Positions 25,818 to 34,728 of a stretch of 57,114 nt of DNA are shown here, piece by piece. This DNA comes from Planctomycetota bacterium (GTDB lineage Bacteria; Planctomycetota; UBA1135; UBA2386), in assembly GCA_020848735.1 (NCBI GenBank), contig JADLHO010000190.1, positions 1 to 57,114 on the forward strand, read 5' to 3'. The notes beneath the pieces were generated by a model. The model was given only the letters and a program-made list of their open reading frames with translations, was not told where the DNA came from and made no database searches. Every line of letters begins with the position of its first letter. Positions within the stretch are counted from its first letter, which is position 1. A program made the position numbers and the translations under genes.

Positions 25818-26420
25818 ATGACCGACGAACCCGCGGATCACGGCCCTTCGAGTCCCGGCGCGGCGGAGCGCGTCGCGCGCGACGAGCTCGAGCGCGCGCT
25901 GCGCTTCGTGCACGTGCTCGGCATGCAGTCGAAGCTCGACCTCGTCGGCATGAGCGCGCGCGTTCTCGCGTTGATCGAGGAGCTCGTCGCCTCCGGCACG
26001 CTCGACCTCCGCGCCTTCGAGGACCGCCGCCAACGCGTCGCCGAGCGCGAGGCGGCGCGGATGACCGAGGAGGGCCACGTCCGCGTCCTGGCCGATCCCA
26101 CCGAGGACAAGTACGCCCTGGTGGATCTGCCGCAGATCGACTGCGAGGCGCGGCTGCCGCTGTGCAAGGCGCGCTGCTGCACGCTCGGCTTCGCGCTCTC
26201 CTTCCAGGACCTCGACGAGGGTGTCGTGAAGTGGAGCTACGGGGCTCCCTACCACATCCGCCAGCGCGAGGACGGCTACTGCGTGCACTGTGACCCCGCG
26301 ACGCGTGCGTGCGGCGTCTACGAGAAGCGGCCGGCCGTCTGCCGGACCTACGATTGCCGGAAGGACGCGCGCATCTGGAAGGACTTCGAGCAGCGCATCC
26401 CCGCGGACGGCACGGACTGA
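25818..26420 (+). CDS. YkgJ-family Cys-cluster (zinc/iron-chelating) protein
   Basis: A 200-residue soluble protein. Residues 1-110 are helical and charged. The C-terminal half carries the YkgJ pattern: C..RLPLCKARCCTLGF, then YCVHCDPATRACGVYEKRPAVCRTYDCRKD. The RP.VCR.YDC ending is typical of this family, which is thought to bind zinc or an iron-sulfur cluster. Function is unknown. The start at 25818 follows a TATACT promoter-like hexamer and is divergent from the effector-like operon. It converges with the Ig-like protein gene 14 bases downstream. A second, less regular protein of this kind lies after hcp at 13803. Confidence 0.82.
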   Translation: MTDEPADHGPSSPGAAERVARDELERALRFVHVLGMQSKLDLVGMSARVLALIEELVASGTLDLRAFEDRRQRVAEREAARMTEEGHVRVLADPTEDKYALVDLPQIDCEARLPLCKARCCTLGFALSFQDLDEGVVKWSYGAPYHIRQREDGYCVHCDPATRACGVYEKRPAVCRTYDCRKDARIWKDFEQRIPADGTD

Positions 26421-26434
26421 GGTCCGCGCGCGGC

Positions 26435-27538
26435 TCACCGCAGGGGAGTGAGGCGCAGGCGCAGGAGCGGCGGTGGCCCGTCGCTGCCGATCACGACGAT
26501 CTCCTCCCCTCCGCGGTGCCCGGCCGAGCGCGCGCGCACGAGCCAGCGGCCGGGAGCGAGGTTCACGATCTCGGCCCGACCCGCGGCGTCGCTGCGGGCG
26601 CGGCGCGGTTCGGCGAGGGCGACCCCGATCGCTTCCGCCTCGACCTGCAGGTCGGCGAGGCCATGGCCCGCCGGGTCCAGGACCTCGACCGACAGCGTCT
26701 GGCCGCGTCGCAGGACGACCTCTCGCGGCTCGAGCCCGGCCTGCGGCGCGACGACGCGCTCCTGTACCACGTCGTCGACGACGATCTCCCACGTGCCGCG
26801 CGGGAGTCCCTCGAACACCACGAGTCCCAGCACGTCGCTGACCGCATCACGCTGGGCGCGGCCTTCGGGGCGTCCCGTCGGTCGCAGGCGGACGCGCTCG
26901 CCCGACAGGGGATTGCCGCTCGGATCGACGAGGCGCAGTCGCGCGATCGAACCCGGCTCGGCCGTGAGCCGCACCTCGCCGCGTGGGTGCGTCGCGTTGC
27001 AGGCGACGTGCACCTCGCCGCCGTCGAATCCGGGCAGGAAGGCGCTGACCAGATAGCCCTCGTCGCAGAACGGCACGCGCTCCTCGACGAACCGCAACGT
27101 CGGCTCCGACGAGAGCAGCTTCACGGGACGCATCCACGTGCGGGGGGCGGCTGCCCCGGTCCCATCCGCGCGCGGCTCGCGGGCTTCGCGGAACACGAGG
27201 GTCACCGATCGGAAGCGCTCGAGTTGCTCCTCGGTGAGTTCGAGAGAGACCGCGATCGTGCCGTACGGATCCGCGGCGGCCGGCGGGAGCTCGTCGACCG
27301 CCCGCATCGCGGGCCGTGGCCCGATGTCCTCGGGCGTCGGGCCCTCGCGTCCCTCTGGCGCACCCGTCCGGCTCGGGACGGAGGAGCTCCGCGCCGCCGG
27401 CGCCGTCCCCGACGACGGCGCGGGGTCGTCGATCGGCGGCGGCGTCGCCGGCGATTCGCGCCGCAGCGCGAGGATCGCGGTCGTGATCAATCCGAGTGCT
27501 GCGACGATCGAGAGGAGCAGCAGCGGCGATCGACGCAT
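26435..27538 (-). CDS. Membrane-anchored protein with Ig-like/carboxypeptidase-regulatory domains
   Basis: A 367-residue protein. The start at 27538 gives an N-terminal anchor (residues 2-24, RRSPLLLLSIVAALGLITTA) followed by a Pro/Ala/Ser linker. The exported part holds two or three beta-sandwich modules of the carboxypeptidase regulatory type: ARLRLVDPSGNPLSGERVRL with SDVLGLVVFEGLPRGTW, then LSVEVLDPAGHGLADLQVEA with SDAAGRAEIVNLAPGRW. Such modules are structural and often decorate planctomycete exported proteins. No catalytic domain is seen. The gene is divergent from the aminotransferase gene, with 79 bases between them. Confidence 0.78.
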   Translation of the reverse strand: MRRSPLLLLSIVAALGLITTAILALRRESPATPPPIDDPAPSSGTAPAARSSSVPSRTGAPEGREGPTPEDIGPRPAMRAVDELPPAAADPYGTIAVSLELTEEQLERFRSVTLVFREAREPRADGTGAAAPRTWMRPVKLLSSEPTLRFVEERVPFCDEGYLVSAFLPGFDGGEVHVACNATHPRGEVRLTAEPGSIARLRLVDPSGNPLSGERVRLRPTGRPEGRAQRDAVSDVLGLVVFEGLPRGTWEIVVDDVVQERVVAPQAGLEPREVVLRRGQTLSVEVLDPAGHGLADLQVEAEAIGVALAEPRRARSDAAGRAEIVNLAPGRWLVRARSAGHRGGEEIVVIGSDGPPPLLRLRLTPLR

Positions 27539-27617
27539 GACGCGCGCCGACGGTACGCGGCGCCGGGGAGGCGTCAATCCGGCTGCGGCGCACCCTGCGG
27601 CGGCGGATACTCGCGGC

Positions 27618-28751
27618 ATGACCAAGCCGTGCGAACACGGTGGCGCCTTCTTCACCGCCATCGGCGAACGCTTCGATCGTCTCGAGCGACGCGACCAGGT
27701 GATCGGTGCCGACGTCCTCGACGCGTGGTTCGACCCGGCTCCCGGCGTCGTCGCGGCGCTGCGCGAGAACCTCGCGTGGCTCGCGCGCACCAGTCCGCCG
27801 ACGCACGGCGAAGGTCTCGCGGCCGCGATCGCCGAGGCCCGCGGCGTTCCCGAGTCGAACGTGTTGCTCGGCGCCGGTTCGAGCGACCTGATCTTCCGCG
27901 CGCTCCGGGAATTCGTGGGCCACGACGATCGCGCCGTGGTGCTCGATCCGAGCTACGGCGAGTACGCGCACGTGCTCGGCGAGGTCATCGGGTGTCGTCT
28001 CGAGCGCCTGGCGCTCGAGCGGGCGCGGGGCTTCGCGCTCGAGCCGGCGCGGCTGGCAGCCGTGCTGCGCAGCGCGCCGCGCCTCGTCGTCCTCGTCCAT
28101 CCGAACAGCCCGACGGGACGGCACGTGCCGCGCGGCGAGCTCGAGGACCTGCTCCGCGCGGCGCCGCGGGCGACGCGCGTCTGGATCGACGAGACCTACG
28201 TCGACTACGCCGACCCCGGGGAGTCGCTGGAGCGCTTCGCGGCGGAGTCGACGAACGTGTTCGTGTGCAAGTCGATGTCGAAGGCGTATGCGATGAGCGG
28301 GCTGCGCGTCGGCTATCTCGTCGGACCGCGGGACGAGCTCGGCGCACTCGCGCGGATCACGCCGCCGTGGGTGGTCGGACTGCCGGCCCAGCTCGCCGCG
28401 GTGCGCGCGCTCGAGGATGGCGCGTACTACGCGGCGCGTTGGCGCGAGACCGCGGACCTCCGCGAGGAGCTCGCGCTCGGTCTCGGCGAGGCGATGCCCG
28501 GCGTCGCGGTCGTCCCCTCGTGCACGAACTTCCTGCTCGCGTTCGCGCCGGCCGAGGGCCCTCCGGTCCGTGCCCTGCTCGATGCCTGCGAGGCGCGCGG
28601 GGTCTTCCTCCGCGACGTCGCATCGATGGGCAACACGCTCGGCGCGCAGGGCTTCCGCATCGCGGTGAAGGACCGCGCGACGAATGCGCGCGTCCTCGCG
28701 GTGATCGCGGCGGAGTGGCGTACGCTCGTCGGGTCGGCCCGAGGCGGCTGA
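27618..28751 (+). CDS. Class I/II PLP-dependent aminotransferase, histidinol-phosphate-aminotransferase-like
   Basis: A 377-residue fold-type I PLP enzyme. Visible motifs are GAGSSDLIFRAL (phosphate-binding region), LDPSYGEYAHV, HPNSPTGRHVP (the conserved N.PTG), WIDETYVDYA (the Asp that contacts the pyridine nitrogen) and SMSKAYAMSGLRVGYLVG with the catalytic Lys. This is the HisC/CobD-type layout. There is no his operon around it, so the substrate could be histidinol phosphate, an aromatic acid or another amino acid. The ATG at 27618 follows a GATACT -10-like hexamer by six bases, so the transcript may be leaderless. Confidence 0.87.
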   Translation: MTKPCEHGGAFFTAIGERFDRLERRDQVIGADVLDAWFDPAPGVVAALRENLAWLARTSPPTHGEGLAAAIAEARGVPESNVLLGAGSSDLIFRALREFVGHDDRAVVLDPSYGEYAHVLGEVIGCRLERLALERARGFALEPARLAAVLRSAPRLVVLVHPNSPTGRHVPRGELEDLLRAAPRATRVWIDETYVDYADPGESLERFAAESTNVFVCKSMSKAYAMSGLRVGYLVGPRDELGALARITPPWVVGLPAQLAAVRALEDGAYYAARWRETADLREELALGLGEAMPGVAVVPSCTNFLLAFAPAEGPPVRALLDACEARGVFLRDVASMGNTLGAQGFRIAVKDRATNARVLAVIAAEWRTLVGSARGG

Positions 28752-28923
28752 GCGAGCGCAACGGGGATCCGCAGCGGCGGAAGTCCGCGAGCGTCCCGGA
28801 TCGGGGACCGTGTCGCCGACAGCCGTGACGGGTCGACGCGAGCGATGGCTATCCTCCGCGCGCCGTCGCATGTCCAGGCGGCGGCACGCTCTCCCTCCAC
28901 TCCGTGCTCTCGGAACAGTGCTC

Positions 28924-31920
28924 ATGAAGATCAGACTCGATCTCGCCGGCGCGTCGTTCGCGCTCCTGGCTGCAACGCTCTCCGCCCAGAAGCCGGGCGC
29001 GGCCCCGCAGGTGCTCGCGCAACCAGGCGACGCCACGCAGCTCGCGCTCAAGTACGGGATCTTCGATCCCCTGCTCGGCATGCCGCCGGTTCCCGAGCTG
29101 CTCGCCGCGCGCGGCGACGTCGGGCTCTTCGTCGTGCAGTTCCGCAGCGCACCGACCGAGGCCGGCCGCGGCGCGATCCGTGCGCTCGGCGCCGAGGTGC
29201 ACGGCTATCTCCCGCATCACGCCTACGTGGTGCGCACGACGGCAGCGGTCGCCGCGAAGATCGCCGCGCTCCCCGACACGCGGTGGATCGGTGCGTACGA
29301 GCCGGCGTGGCGTCTCGAGCCGGCGTTGCGCATGGAGCTCGCCGCCGGTCGCGCGCTGCCGACGCAGAAGTACCACTGCGTGGTCGTCGACAAGCGCGCC
29401 GACAAGCCCGCGCTCGCGCGGAAGATCACCGCGCTCGGCGGGCGCGTCGTCGATGCGCAGGAGGGCAGTCTGCTCTTCACCGTCGAACTCGACACCGCGC
29501 AGCTCCTCGCGGCCGCGCGTCTCGACGAGGTGCTCTGGATCGATCGCTGGACGGCACCCGAGCAGGACATGAACAACGCCCGCATCCAGGGCGGCGCGAA
29601 CTACCTCGAGACGCAGGCCGGCTACACCGGTCAGGGCGTGCGGGGGCACGTCTACGAAGGCGTCGAGGCGACGCACACCGACTTCACCACGCCGATGACG
29701 AACGTGATGAGCGGCGGTGCCGCCGATGCCCATGGCCACTCGACGGCCGGCATCGTCTTCGGCAACGGGACGAGCAATCCGCTCGGGCGCGGCATGGCGC
29801 CGGACGCTCGCGGCTTCTACACGAACTACGCGAGCGCCACGGCCTCCCGCAACGCGGTCCTCGGGGTCGTCGTGAACACCCACGAGTGCATGTTCACGAC
29901 CGCGTCCTGGGGCGATGCGCGGACCACGGCGTACACGTCGATCTCGGCGGATGCCGACGACATCGTCTTCGACCACCGGATCCCGTGGACGCAGAGCCAG
30001 TCCAACGCGGGCAACCAGGACTCGCGGCCGCAGGCCTGGGCGAAGAACGTGATCTCGATCGGCGGCGTCGCGCACTTCGACAACTCGAACGCCGCGGACG
30101 ACTCGTGGGCCGCGGGCGGTGGCTCGACCGGTCCGGCCGCGGATGGCCGCATCAAGCCCGATCTCTGCGCCTACTACGACTCGATCCTCTGCTCGGATCA
30201 GACCGGCGCCGCGGGCTACTCGGCCAACAACTGGCAGCCGGCCTTCGGGGGCACCTCGGGTGCGACGCCGATCTGCGCCGGCCACAACGCGCTCGCGATC
30301 CAGATGTACACCGATGGCGTGTTCGGCAACGCGTTGCCGGTGCCCGGGGGGACGCGGTTCCAGAACCGTCCGCTCGCACAGACGCTGAAGGCGCTGCAGA
30401 TCGTGAATGCGCGGCAGTACGCGTTCACGTCGTCGAGCACGAACAACCGCCGCGAGCACTGCGGCTGGGGCTTCCCGAACCTCGCCGACATGTGGGATGC
30501 CCAGGGCAACACGTTCATCGTCGCGGAGGACGACATCGTCACGCAGGGACAGACGCGGACGCACACCGTGACCGTGCCGGCCGGTGAACCCGAGCTGAAG
30601 ATCTGCATGACCTACGTCGATCCGGCGGGCAATCCGGCTTCGGCGCTCGCGCGCAAGAACGATCTCTCCCTCAAGGTCACGGCGCCGAACGGCACCGTCT
30701 ATTGGGGCAACAACGGCCTGAGTGCCGGCAACTGGTCGGCGGCCGGCGGCGTGGCGAACACGGTCGACACCGTCGAGTGCGTGTTCGTCCAGAGCCCGGC
30801 GACGGGTGTGTGGACCATCGAGGTGCTCGCGACCCTCGTGGCCGAGGATGCCCACGTGGGCACGACGGCGGTCGACGCCTCCTATGCGCTCTGCGCGGTC
30901 GGCGTCGTCGGGAGCTCGAGCTCGCCGCGCGCACGCTTCACGCCGTTCGGGGCGGGATGCGTCCCGCAGGGTCAGCCGGTGCTCCCGCGGACCTTCTACG
31001 AGGTGTTCGGGACTTTCGACCTCGCGAACAGCGCGCGGCGCTTCACGCCGAACGGCAGCGGCGGCTGGAACGTGTCGACGAGCGGCGCGAGCTTCTTCGC
31101 CGGCTACGCAGGCAACCTGAGCCTGGGTGACGACGTGATCTCGCGCAACCGCGCCCTCGGCTTCGCCTTCCCGCTCGCGGGTGGCGGCTCGACGACCGCG
31201 ATCGACGTGGACTCGAACGGTTGGATCGGGCTCGTCGCCAACGCGCACGCCGGCTCCGACTACACGGAGTCGCCTGCCGAGCACCTCGCGAACCCCGCGC
31301 GGATCGCGGCGCTCTGGGACGACCTGCACCCGGGCAACGGCGGCGGCGTCTACTTCGACGCGCTGCCGGGCAGGGCGGTCATCACCTGGGCGGGCGTGCC
31401 CGAGTACTCGAACACCGGCGCCAACACGATGCAGATCCAGCTCTATCCGAGCGGTGAGTTCGTGCTCGCATACGGTGCCGTGTCGGCGGCCGATGGCCTC
31501 GTCGGCTACTCGGTGGGTGGCGGTGTCCCCGACCCGGGTGCGAGCGACATCTCGAACCCGTCCGCCGGTTCGCCGGTCGCGTACGGCGCGAGCGCGTTGC
31601 CGCGTCTCGGCACCACCATCAACCTCGAGGTGAGCACGCTCCCGGCGGGTTCCGTCGCCGGCTTCGTGCTCTTCGGCGCGGTGCGGCAGTCGGTGGATCT
31701 CGGGCCGGTCGGCATGCCCGGGTGCACGCTGCTCGTCTCGCCCTTCCAGGCGATCGGCATGCCGGTCAGCGGCAGCCAGGCGATCACCTCGTTCACGATC
31801 CCCAACTCGTCGGCGCTGCTCGGTGCGGTGCTCGAGTCCCAGGGCGGCGTGGTCGCCAACGGCGTCAACTCGCTCGGTGTCCTCACCGCGAACGGCGGGA
31901 CGATGGTCTTCGGCACCTGA
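28924..31920 (+). CDS. Exported S8 (subtilisin-like) serine peptidase with long C-terminal region
   Basis: A 998-residue exported protein. The ATG at 28924 gives a signal MKIRLDLAGASFALLAATLSA. Residues about 60-205 look like two inhibitor/propeptide-type repeats. The S8 domain follows, with HGHSTAG (catalytic His 270), SNAGN (oxyanion Asn 364) and GTSGATP (catalytic Ser 445). The usual catalytic Asp position reads HVYEGV, so Glu 245 stands there. After the peptidase comes a P-domain-like beta module (about 540-670). A long beta-rich tail follows, with FGAGC and a terminal region ending ANGGTMVFGT, as I recall from planctomycete exported proteins. A possible -10 (TATCCT, 28850-28855) precedes it. 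Confidence 0.87.
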   Translation: MKIRLDLAGASFALLAATLSAQKPGAAPQVLAQPGDATQLALKYGIFDPLLGMPPVPELLAARGDVGLFVVQFRSAPTEAGRGAIRALGAEVHGYLPHHAYVVRTTAAVAAKIAALPDTRWIGAYEPAWRLEPALRMELAAGRALPTQKYHCVVVDKRADKPALARKITALGGRVVDAQEGSLLFTVELDTAQLLAAARLDEVLWIDRWTAPEQDMNNARIQGGANYLETQAGYTGQGVRGHVYEGVEATHTDFTTPMTNVMSGGAADAHGHSTAGIVFGNGTSNPLGRGMAPDARGFYTNYASATASRNAVLGVVVNTHECMFTTASWGDARTTAYTSISADADDIVFDHRIPWTQSQSNAGNQDSRPQAWAKNVISIGGVAHFDNSNAADDSWAAGGGSTGPAADGRIKPDLCAYYDSILCSDQTGAAGYSANNWQPAFGGTSGATPICAGHNALAIQMYTDGVFGNALPVPGGTRFQNRPLAQTLKALQIVNARQYAFTSSSTNNRREHCGWGFPNLADMWDAQGNTFIVAEDDIVTQGQTRTHTVTVPAGEPELKICMTYVDPAGNPASALARKNDLSLKVTAPNGTVYWGNNGLSAGNWSAAGGVANTVDTVECVFVQSPATGVWTIEVLATLVAEDAHVGTTAVDASYALCAVGVVGSSSSPRARFTPFGAGCVPQGQPVLPRTFYEVFGTFDLANSARRFTPNGSGGWNVSTSGASFFAGYAGNLSLGDDVISRNRALGFAFPLAGGGSTTAIDVDSNGWIGLVANAHAGSDYTESPAEHLANPARIAALWDDLHPGNGGGVYFDALPGRAVITWAGVPEYSNTGANTMQIQLYPSGEFVLAYGAVSAADGLVGYSVGGGVPDPGASDISNPSAGSPVAYGASALPRLGTTINLEVSTLPAGSVAGFVLFGAVRQSVDLGPVGMPGCTLLVSPFQAIGMPVSGSQAITSFTIPNSSALLGAVLESQGGVVANGVNSLGVLTANGGTMVFGT

Positions 31921-31930
31921 GCCGCCTGCG

Positions 31931-31956
31931 GCGGGGATGGTCGCGACCATCCCCGC
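31931..31956. terminator. 26-nt perfect palindrome between convergent genes
   Basis: GCGGGGATGGTCG is followed directly by its reverse complement, a perfect 13+13 inverted repeat starting 11 bases after the S8 peptidase stop and 40 bases before the end of the converging site-2-type protease gene. The strength and position suit a bidirectional terminator, though there is no T tract. A protein-binding site is possible too. Confidence 0.55.
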
Positions 31957-31995
31957 GCGGGCCGCGCGGTCGGGCCCGGATCACCCGGGCGCGAC

Positions 31996-32688
31996 TCAGA
32001 TCCAGTCGAGCACGCGGATCGCGACCGGGGTGAAGACGTACGGCACGAGCTGCCAGGTCGCGACCATGCCGACGAGCATCAGGATCGGCTGGGACTGCAG
32101 GTAGCCGTAGAAGGCGCCGAGGCTGCGGGAGAACAACCCGCCGAGCACGCCGGCGCCGTCGAGCGGCGGCAGCGGGAAGAGGTTGAAGATGCCCAGCAGC
32201 AGGTTGAGCGTCAGGAACGCCGACGCGATGCGCGCCGCGGCGAAGACGTAGTCGTTCGTCGGATCGACCGGTGTGACGAAGGGGCCGAGCAGCCCGCTGC
32301 CCGCGGGCCACGCATCGGCCCATCCGGCCCAGCACAGCGCCTTGAGGCCGAGGAACGCCACGGCGCAGATCGCGAAGTTCGCCAGCGGTCCGGCCGCGGA
32401 CATCAACGCGGCGCGCTTGGGGAAGCGGGCCGCCCAGAGCGGATCGACCGGGATGTGCGCGTAGCCGAGGATCATCGTGCCCTCGCTCATGAACAGCACG
32501 AGCAGGGGCAGGATCACCGTGCCGAAGGGCTCGCGCTGGATGTGCGGGATCGGGTTCAGCGAGACCTGCCCGCCGACGTAGGCCGTGCGGTCGCCGCCCC
32601 AGTACGCGAACAGCGCGTGCGAGGCTTCGTGCACGACGAGGCTCACGAGGAGCACGCCGTAGAGCAGGACGATCTGCTGGTAGTCCAT
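31996..32688 (-). CDS. Site-2-type membrane metalloprotease (M50 family)
   Basis: A 230-residue integral membrane protein with about five or six hydrophobic segments. It has the M50 zinc motif HEASH at residues 20-24 inside the first helix, and the partner motif FNLFPLPPLDG in a later helix, where the Asp is the third zinc ligand. Between them is the AALMSAAGPLANF segment typical of small bacterial site-2 protease homologues. It lacks a PDZ domain, so it belongs to the minimal group. The substrate is unknown. It is followed by xseB on the same strand after 19 bases. Confidence 0.88.
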   Translation of the reverse strand: MDYQQIVLLYGVLLVSLVVHEASHALFAYWGGDRTAYVGGQVSLNPIPHIQREPFGTVILPLLVLFMSEGTMILGYAHIPVDPLWAARFPKRAALMSAAGPLANFAICAVAFLGLKALCWAGWADAWPAGSGLLGPFVTPVDPTNDYVFAAARIASAFLTLNLLLGIFNLFPLPPLDGAGVLGGLFSRSLGAFYGYLQSQPILMLVGMVATWQLVPYVFTPVAIRVLDWI

Positions 32689-32707
32689 GATGCGGGACGC
32701 GATCGAT

Positions 32708-32962
32708 TCACTCGTCGTCGTTGCCGTCGTCGTCGGACGCCGCGTCCGCCGATTCGAGCTCTTCGACGACCTTCTTCACGCGGAGTTCGGTGCCTGCGAG
32801 CGTCTCGCGGCACTGCCGGATCAGCGCGGCGGCACGTTCGACCTTCTCGCCCAGGACGTCGATGTCGGCGGTGCCGTTCTCGATCTCGTCGAGGATCGTC
32901 TCCAGCTCGGCTGCGGCCTCGGTGTAGCCACCGGACTCGCTCTTCTTCTTCGCTGCGGCCAT
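32708..32962 (-). CDS. xseB: Exodeoxyribonuclease VII small subunit
   Basis: An 84-residue protein with the XseB helical hairpin: YTEAAAELETILDEIENGTADIDVLGEKVERAAALI followed in the next helix by CRETL..TE.RV. It combines with XseA to degrade single-stranded DNA. The N-terminal AAAKKKSESG and the acidic C-terminal tail (DAASDDDGNDDE) are additions to the core. It begins four bases after the xseA stop, so both subunits come from one transcript. Confidence 0.93.
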   Translation of the reverse strand: MAAAKKKSESGGYTEAAAELETILDEIENGTADIDVLGEKVERAAALIRQCRETLAGTELRVKKVVEELESADAASDDDGNDDE

Positions 32963-32966
32963 GGGT

Positions 32967-34703
32967 TCAACTCGTCTTGGGGAGGGCGGTGACGGACGTG
33001 ATGCGCGCGAGCGCTTCACCGTCGCGGAGGCGGACGGCGACGTCGAGTCCGGGGCTGAGTCGCGCCGCATCGGTCACGACGCGACCGTTCCTCGCGTCGC
33101 GCAGCATCGCGTAGCCGCGTTGCAGCACGCGCGCGGGGTCGAGCAGGCGTTGGCGGGTGCTGCAGGCATCCAGCCAGGTCGTCGCGCGTTCGATCCGGTG
33201 GGCACTGCTCGTGCGCAGGCGCTCCAGGGCGCGCTCGATGCGGTGGTCGGCGTCGCGCAAGGTGGCGAGCACCGCGAGTCGCATCCGCTGGGTGCGCTCG
33301 ACGAGCGCGCGGTCGCGGTCGCGCAGCAGGGACTGCGTGCCGCGCACGACCCGTCGGGTCGCGCTGTCGAGGCCGTGACGCTCGGCGAGGAGGCGGACGT
33401 TCACCGCGCGCATCAGCTTGTGCGCGCGCGTCGCGAGCGCCGTGTGCTCCGTGCGGAGGACGCGCCGCGCGGCGTCGGCGAGCAGGCGGGTGGTGTCGTG
33501 CAGCTCGTCGAGCGTGGCGCGCCATCGCTCGATCAGGTGTGCGGCGACGGCGGTCGGTGTCTTGAGCGGCTGGGCGATCTCGTCGAGCACGCTGCGATCG
33601 CGCTCGTGGCCGATGCCGATCAGGATCTTCAGCGGGTGTCTGGCGACCGCGAAGGCGACGTCCTTGTCGTCGAACCAGGCGAGGTCGGTTCGCGAGCCGC
33701 CGCCGCGCACGATGCAGAGGACGTCGAAGCGGTCCGCGTGTCGCGCGAACCACTTCAGGCCGCGGAGCATCGTCGGCTTCAGCTCTTCGCCCTGCACGCG
33801 CACCGGCACGATCTCGATCGCAAACGCGATGCGGGACGCGCGGATCTCCTGGAGGAAGTCGTTCCAGCCGTCGGAGTCGGGGCTCGTCAGGACGCCGATG
33901 CGCATCGCGGGCACCGGCATCGGCAGTTCGAGGTTGCGCCGCTCGAGGCCGGCTGCGCGGAGCTCACGGAGGATCTGCTCACGCGAGAGCGCGAGCTGTC
34001 CCAGGGTGAACTCCGGTTTGATGTCCTCGATGATGAGCTGGTAGCGCCCGGTCTGCGGGTAGAGGTCGATCTTCGCCTCGACGAGGATCTCGATTCCGTC
34101 GCGCAGCGTGAGTCCGGCGCGCTCCAGTGCCGGGATGAGCCGTTGTGCCGTGCGCTCGAAGAGGGCGACGTCGACGTTCGCGAGGATCTTGCCGCCGCCG
34201 GGTTCCTTCTCGACGAGCGAGAAGAACAGGTGCTTGCGCTCGCGGTTCTTGTCGAGGTTGCTGATCTCGCCGATCACCTTGACCCGCTCGGGGAAGGCCT
34301 GCGCGAGCGCGGCGCGGACGCGCTCGTTGAGCTGGGCGACCCGCCATTCGCCGCCCGGCAGGTCCTGGGCCGGCGCCGCGGCGGAGGCCACCGCTCCGGG
34401 TCGCGCGCGCTTGTCCCGCTTCGTCTGGACCTCCGCCACCGCGTCGTTCGCCGCGACCGGCGCCGGGGACGTGGCCTGGGTGCCGGCGAGCACGGCGGTG
34501 ACATCGGAGTCGATGTAGAAGCCGTGCCGCATCAGGGACGTGATCACCGCTTCGGCCTTGTCGAGCGGGAAGGTCCAGGCCTTGCGACCCGGATCCCAGC
34601 GTCGGCCGGGGAGAGCCTTGACCTCGTCGACGAGGTACTTGTCGTACGGGAAGCTGACCAGCAGGGTCCGTCCGTCGCGATCGAGCTCGATCCTGCCGCT
34701 CAT
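32967..34703 (-). CDS. xseA: Exodeoxyribonuclease VII large subunit with N-terminal HARP-like domain
   Basis: A 578-residue protein, while typical XseA is 400-460. Residues 118-215 are the OB-fold (VAQLNERVRAAL, VIGEISNL, KHLFFSL). The catalytic domain follows with RIGVLTSPDSDGWNDFL, VQGEELKPTML, VLCIVRGGGSRTDLAWFDD and IGIGHERDRSVLDEIA. A long coiled coil and the DPARVLQRGYAML end are also present. The extra residues 1-70 contain VKALPGRRWDPGRKAWTFPL, which matches the HARP domain of SMARCAL1/HepA-type annealing helicases, joined by an Ala/Pro linker. The start at 34703 has a TACGAT hexamer 10 bases upstream on its strand. Confidence 0.92.
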   Translation of the reverse strand: MSGRIELDRDGRTLLVSFPYDKYLVDEVKALPGRRWDPGRKAWTFPLDKAEAVITSLMRHGFYIDSDVTAVLAGTQATSPAPVAANDAVAEVQTKRDKRARPGAVASAAAPAQDLPGGEWRVAQLNERVRAALAQAFPERVKVIGEISNLDKNRERKHLFFSLVEKEPGGGKILANVDVALFERTAQRLIPALERAGLTLRDGIEILVEAKIDLYPQTGRYQLIIEDIKPEFTLGQLALSREQILRELRAAGLERRNLELPMPVPAMRIGVLTSPDSDGWNDFLQEIRASRIAFAIEIVPVRVQGEELKPTMLRGLKWFARHADRFDVLCIVRGGGSRTDLAWFDDKDVAFAVARHPLKILIGIGHERDRSVLDEIAQPLKTPTAVAAHLIERWRATLDELHDTTRLLADAARRVLRTEHTALATRAHKLMRAVNVRLLAERHGLDSATRRVVRGTQSLLRDRDRALVERTQRMRLAVLATLRDADHRIERALERLRTSSAHRIERATTWLDACSTRQRLLDPARVLQRGYAMLRDARNGRVVTDAARLSPGLDVAVRLRDGEALARITSVTALPKTS

Positions 34704-34728
34704 GAGTCCGCCGATCGTAGCCGCGCGG

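Noticed and set aside
1-26420. A VgrG or PAAR spike gene for the T6SS.
   Set aside because: None of the proteins in this region has a gp27/gp5-like or PAAR-repeat pattern. These genes must lie outside the window.
28849-31950. A 1033-codon open frame on the minus strand opposite the S8 peptidase.
   Set aside because: It is the antisense shadow of a strongly coding gene with clear catalytic motifs. The antisense product is Arg/Val/Asp-rich low-complexity sequence. The same holds for other long antisense frames in the window.
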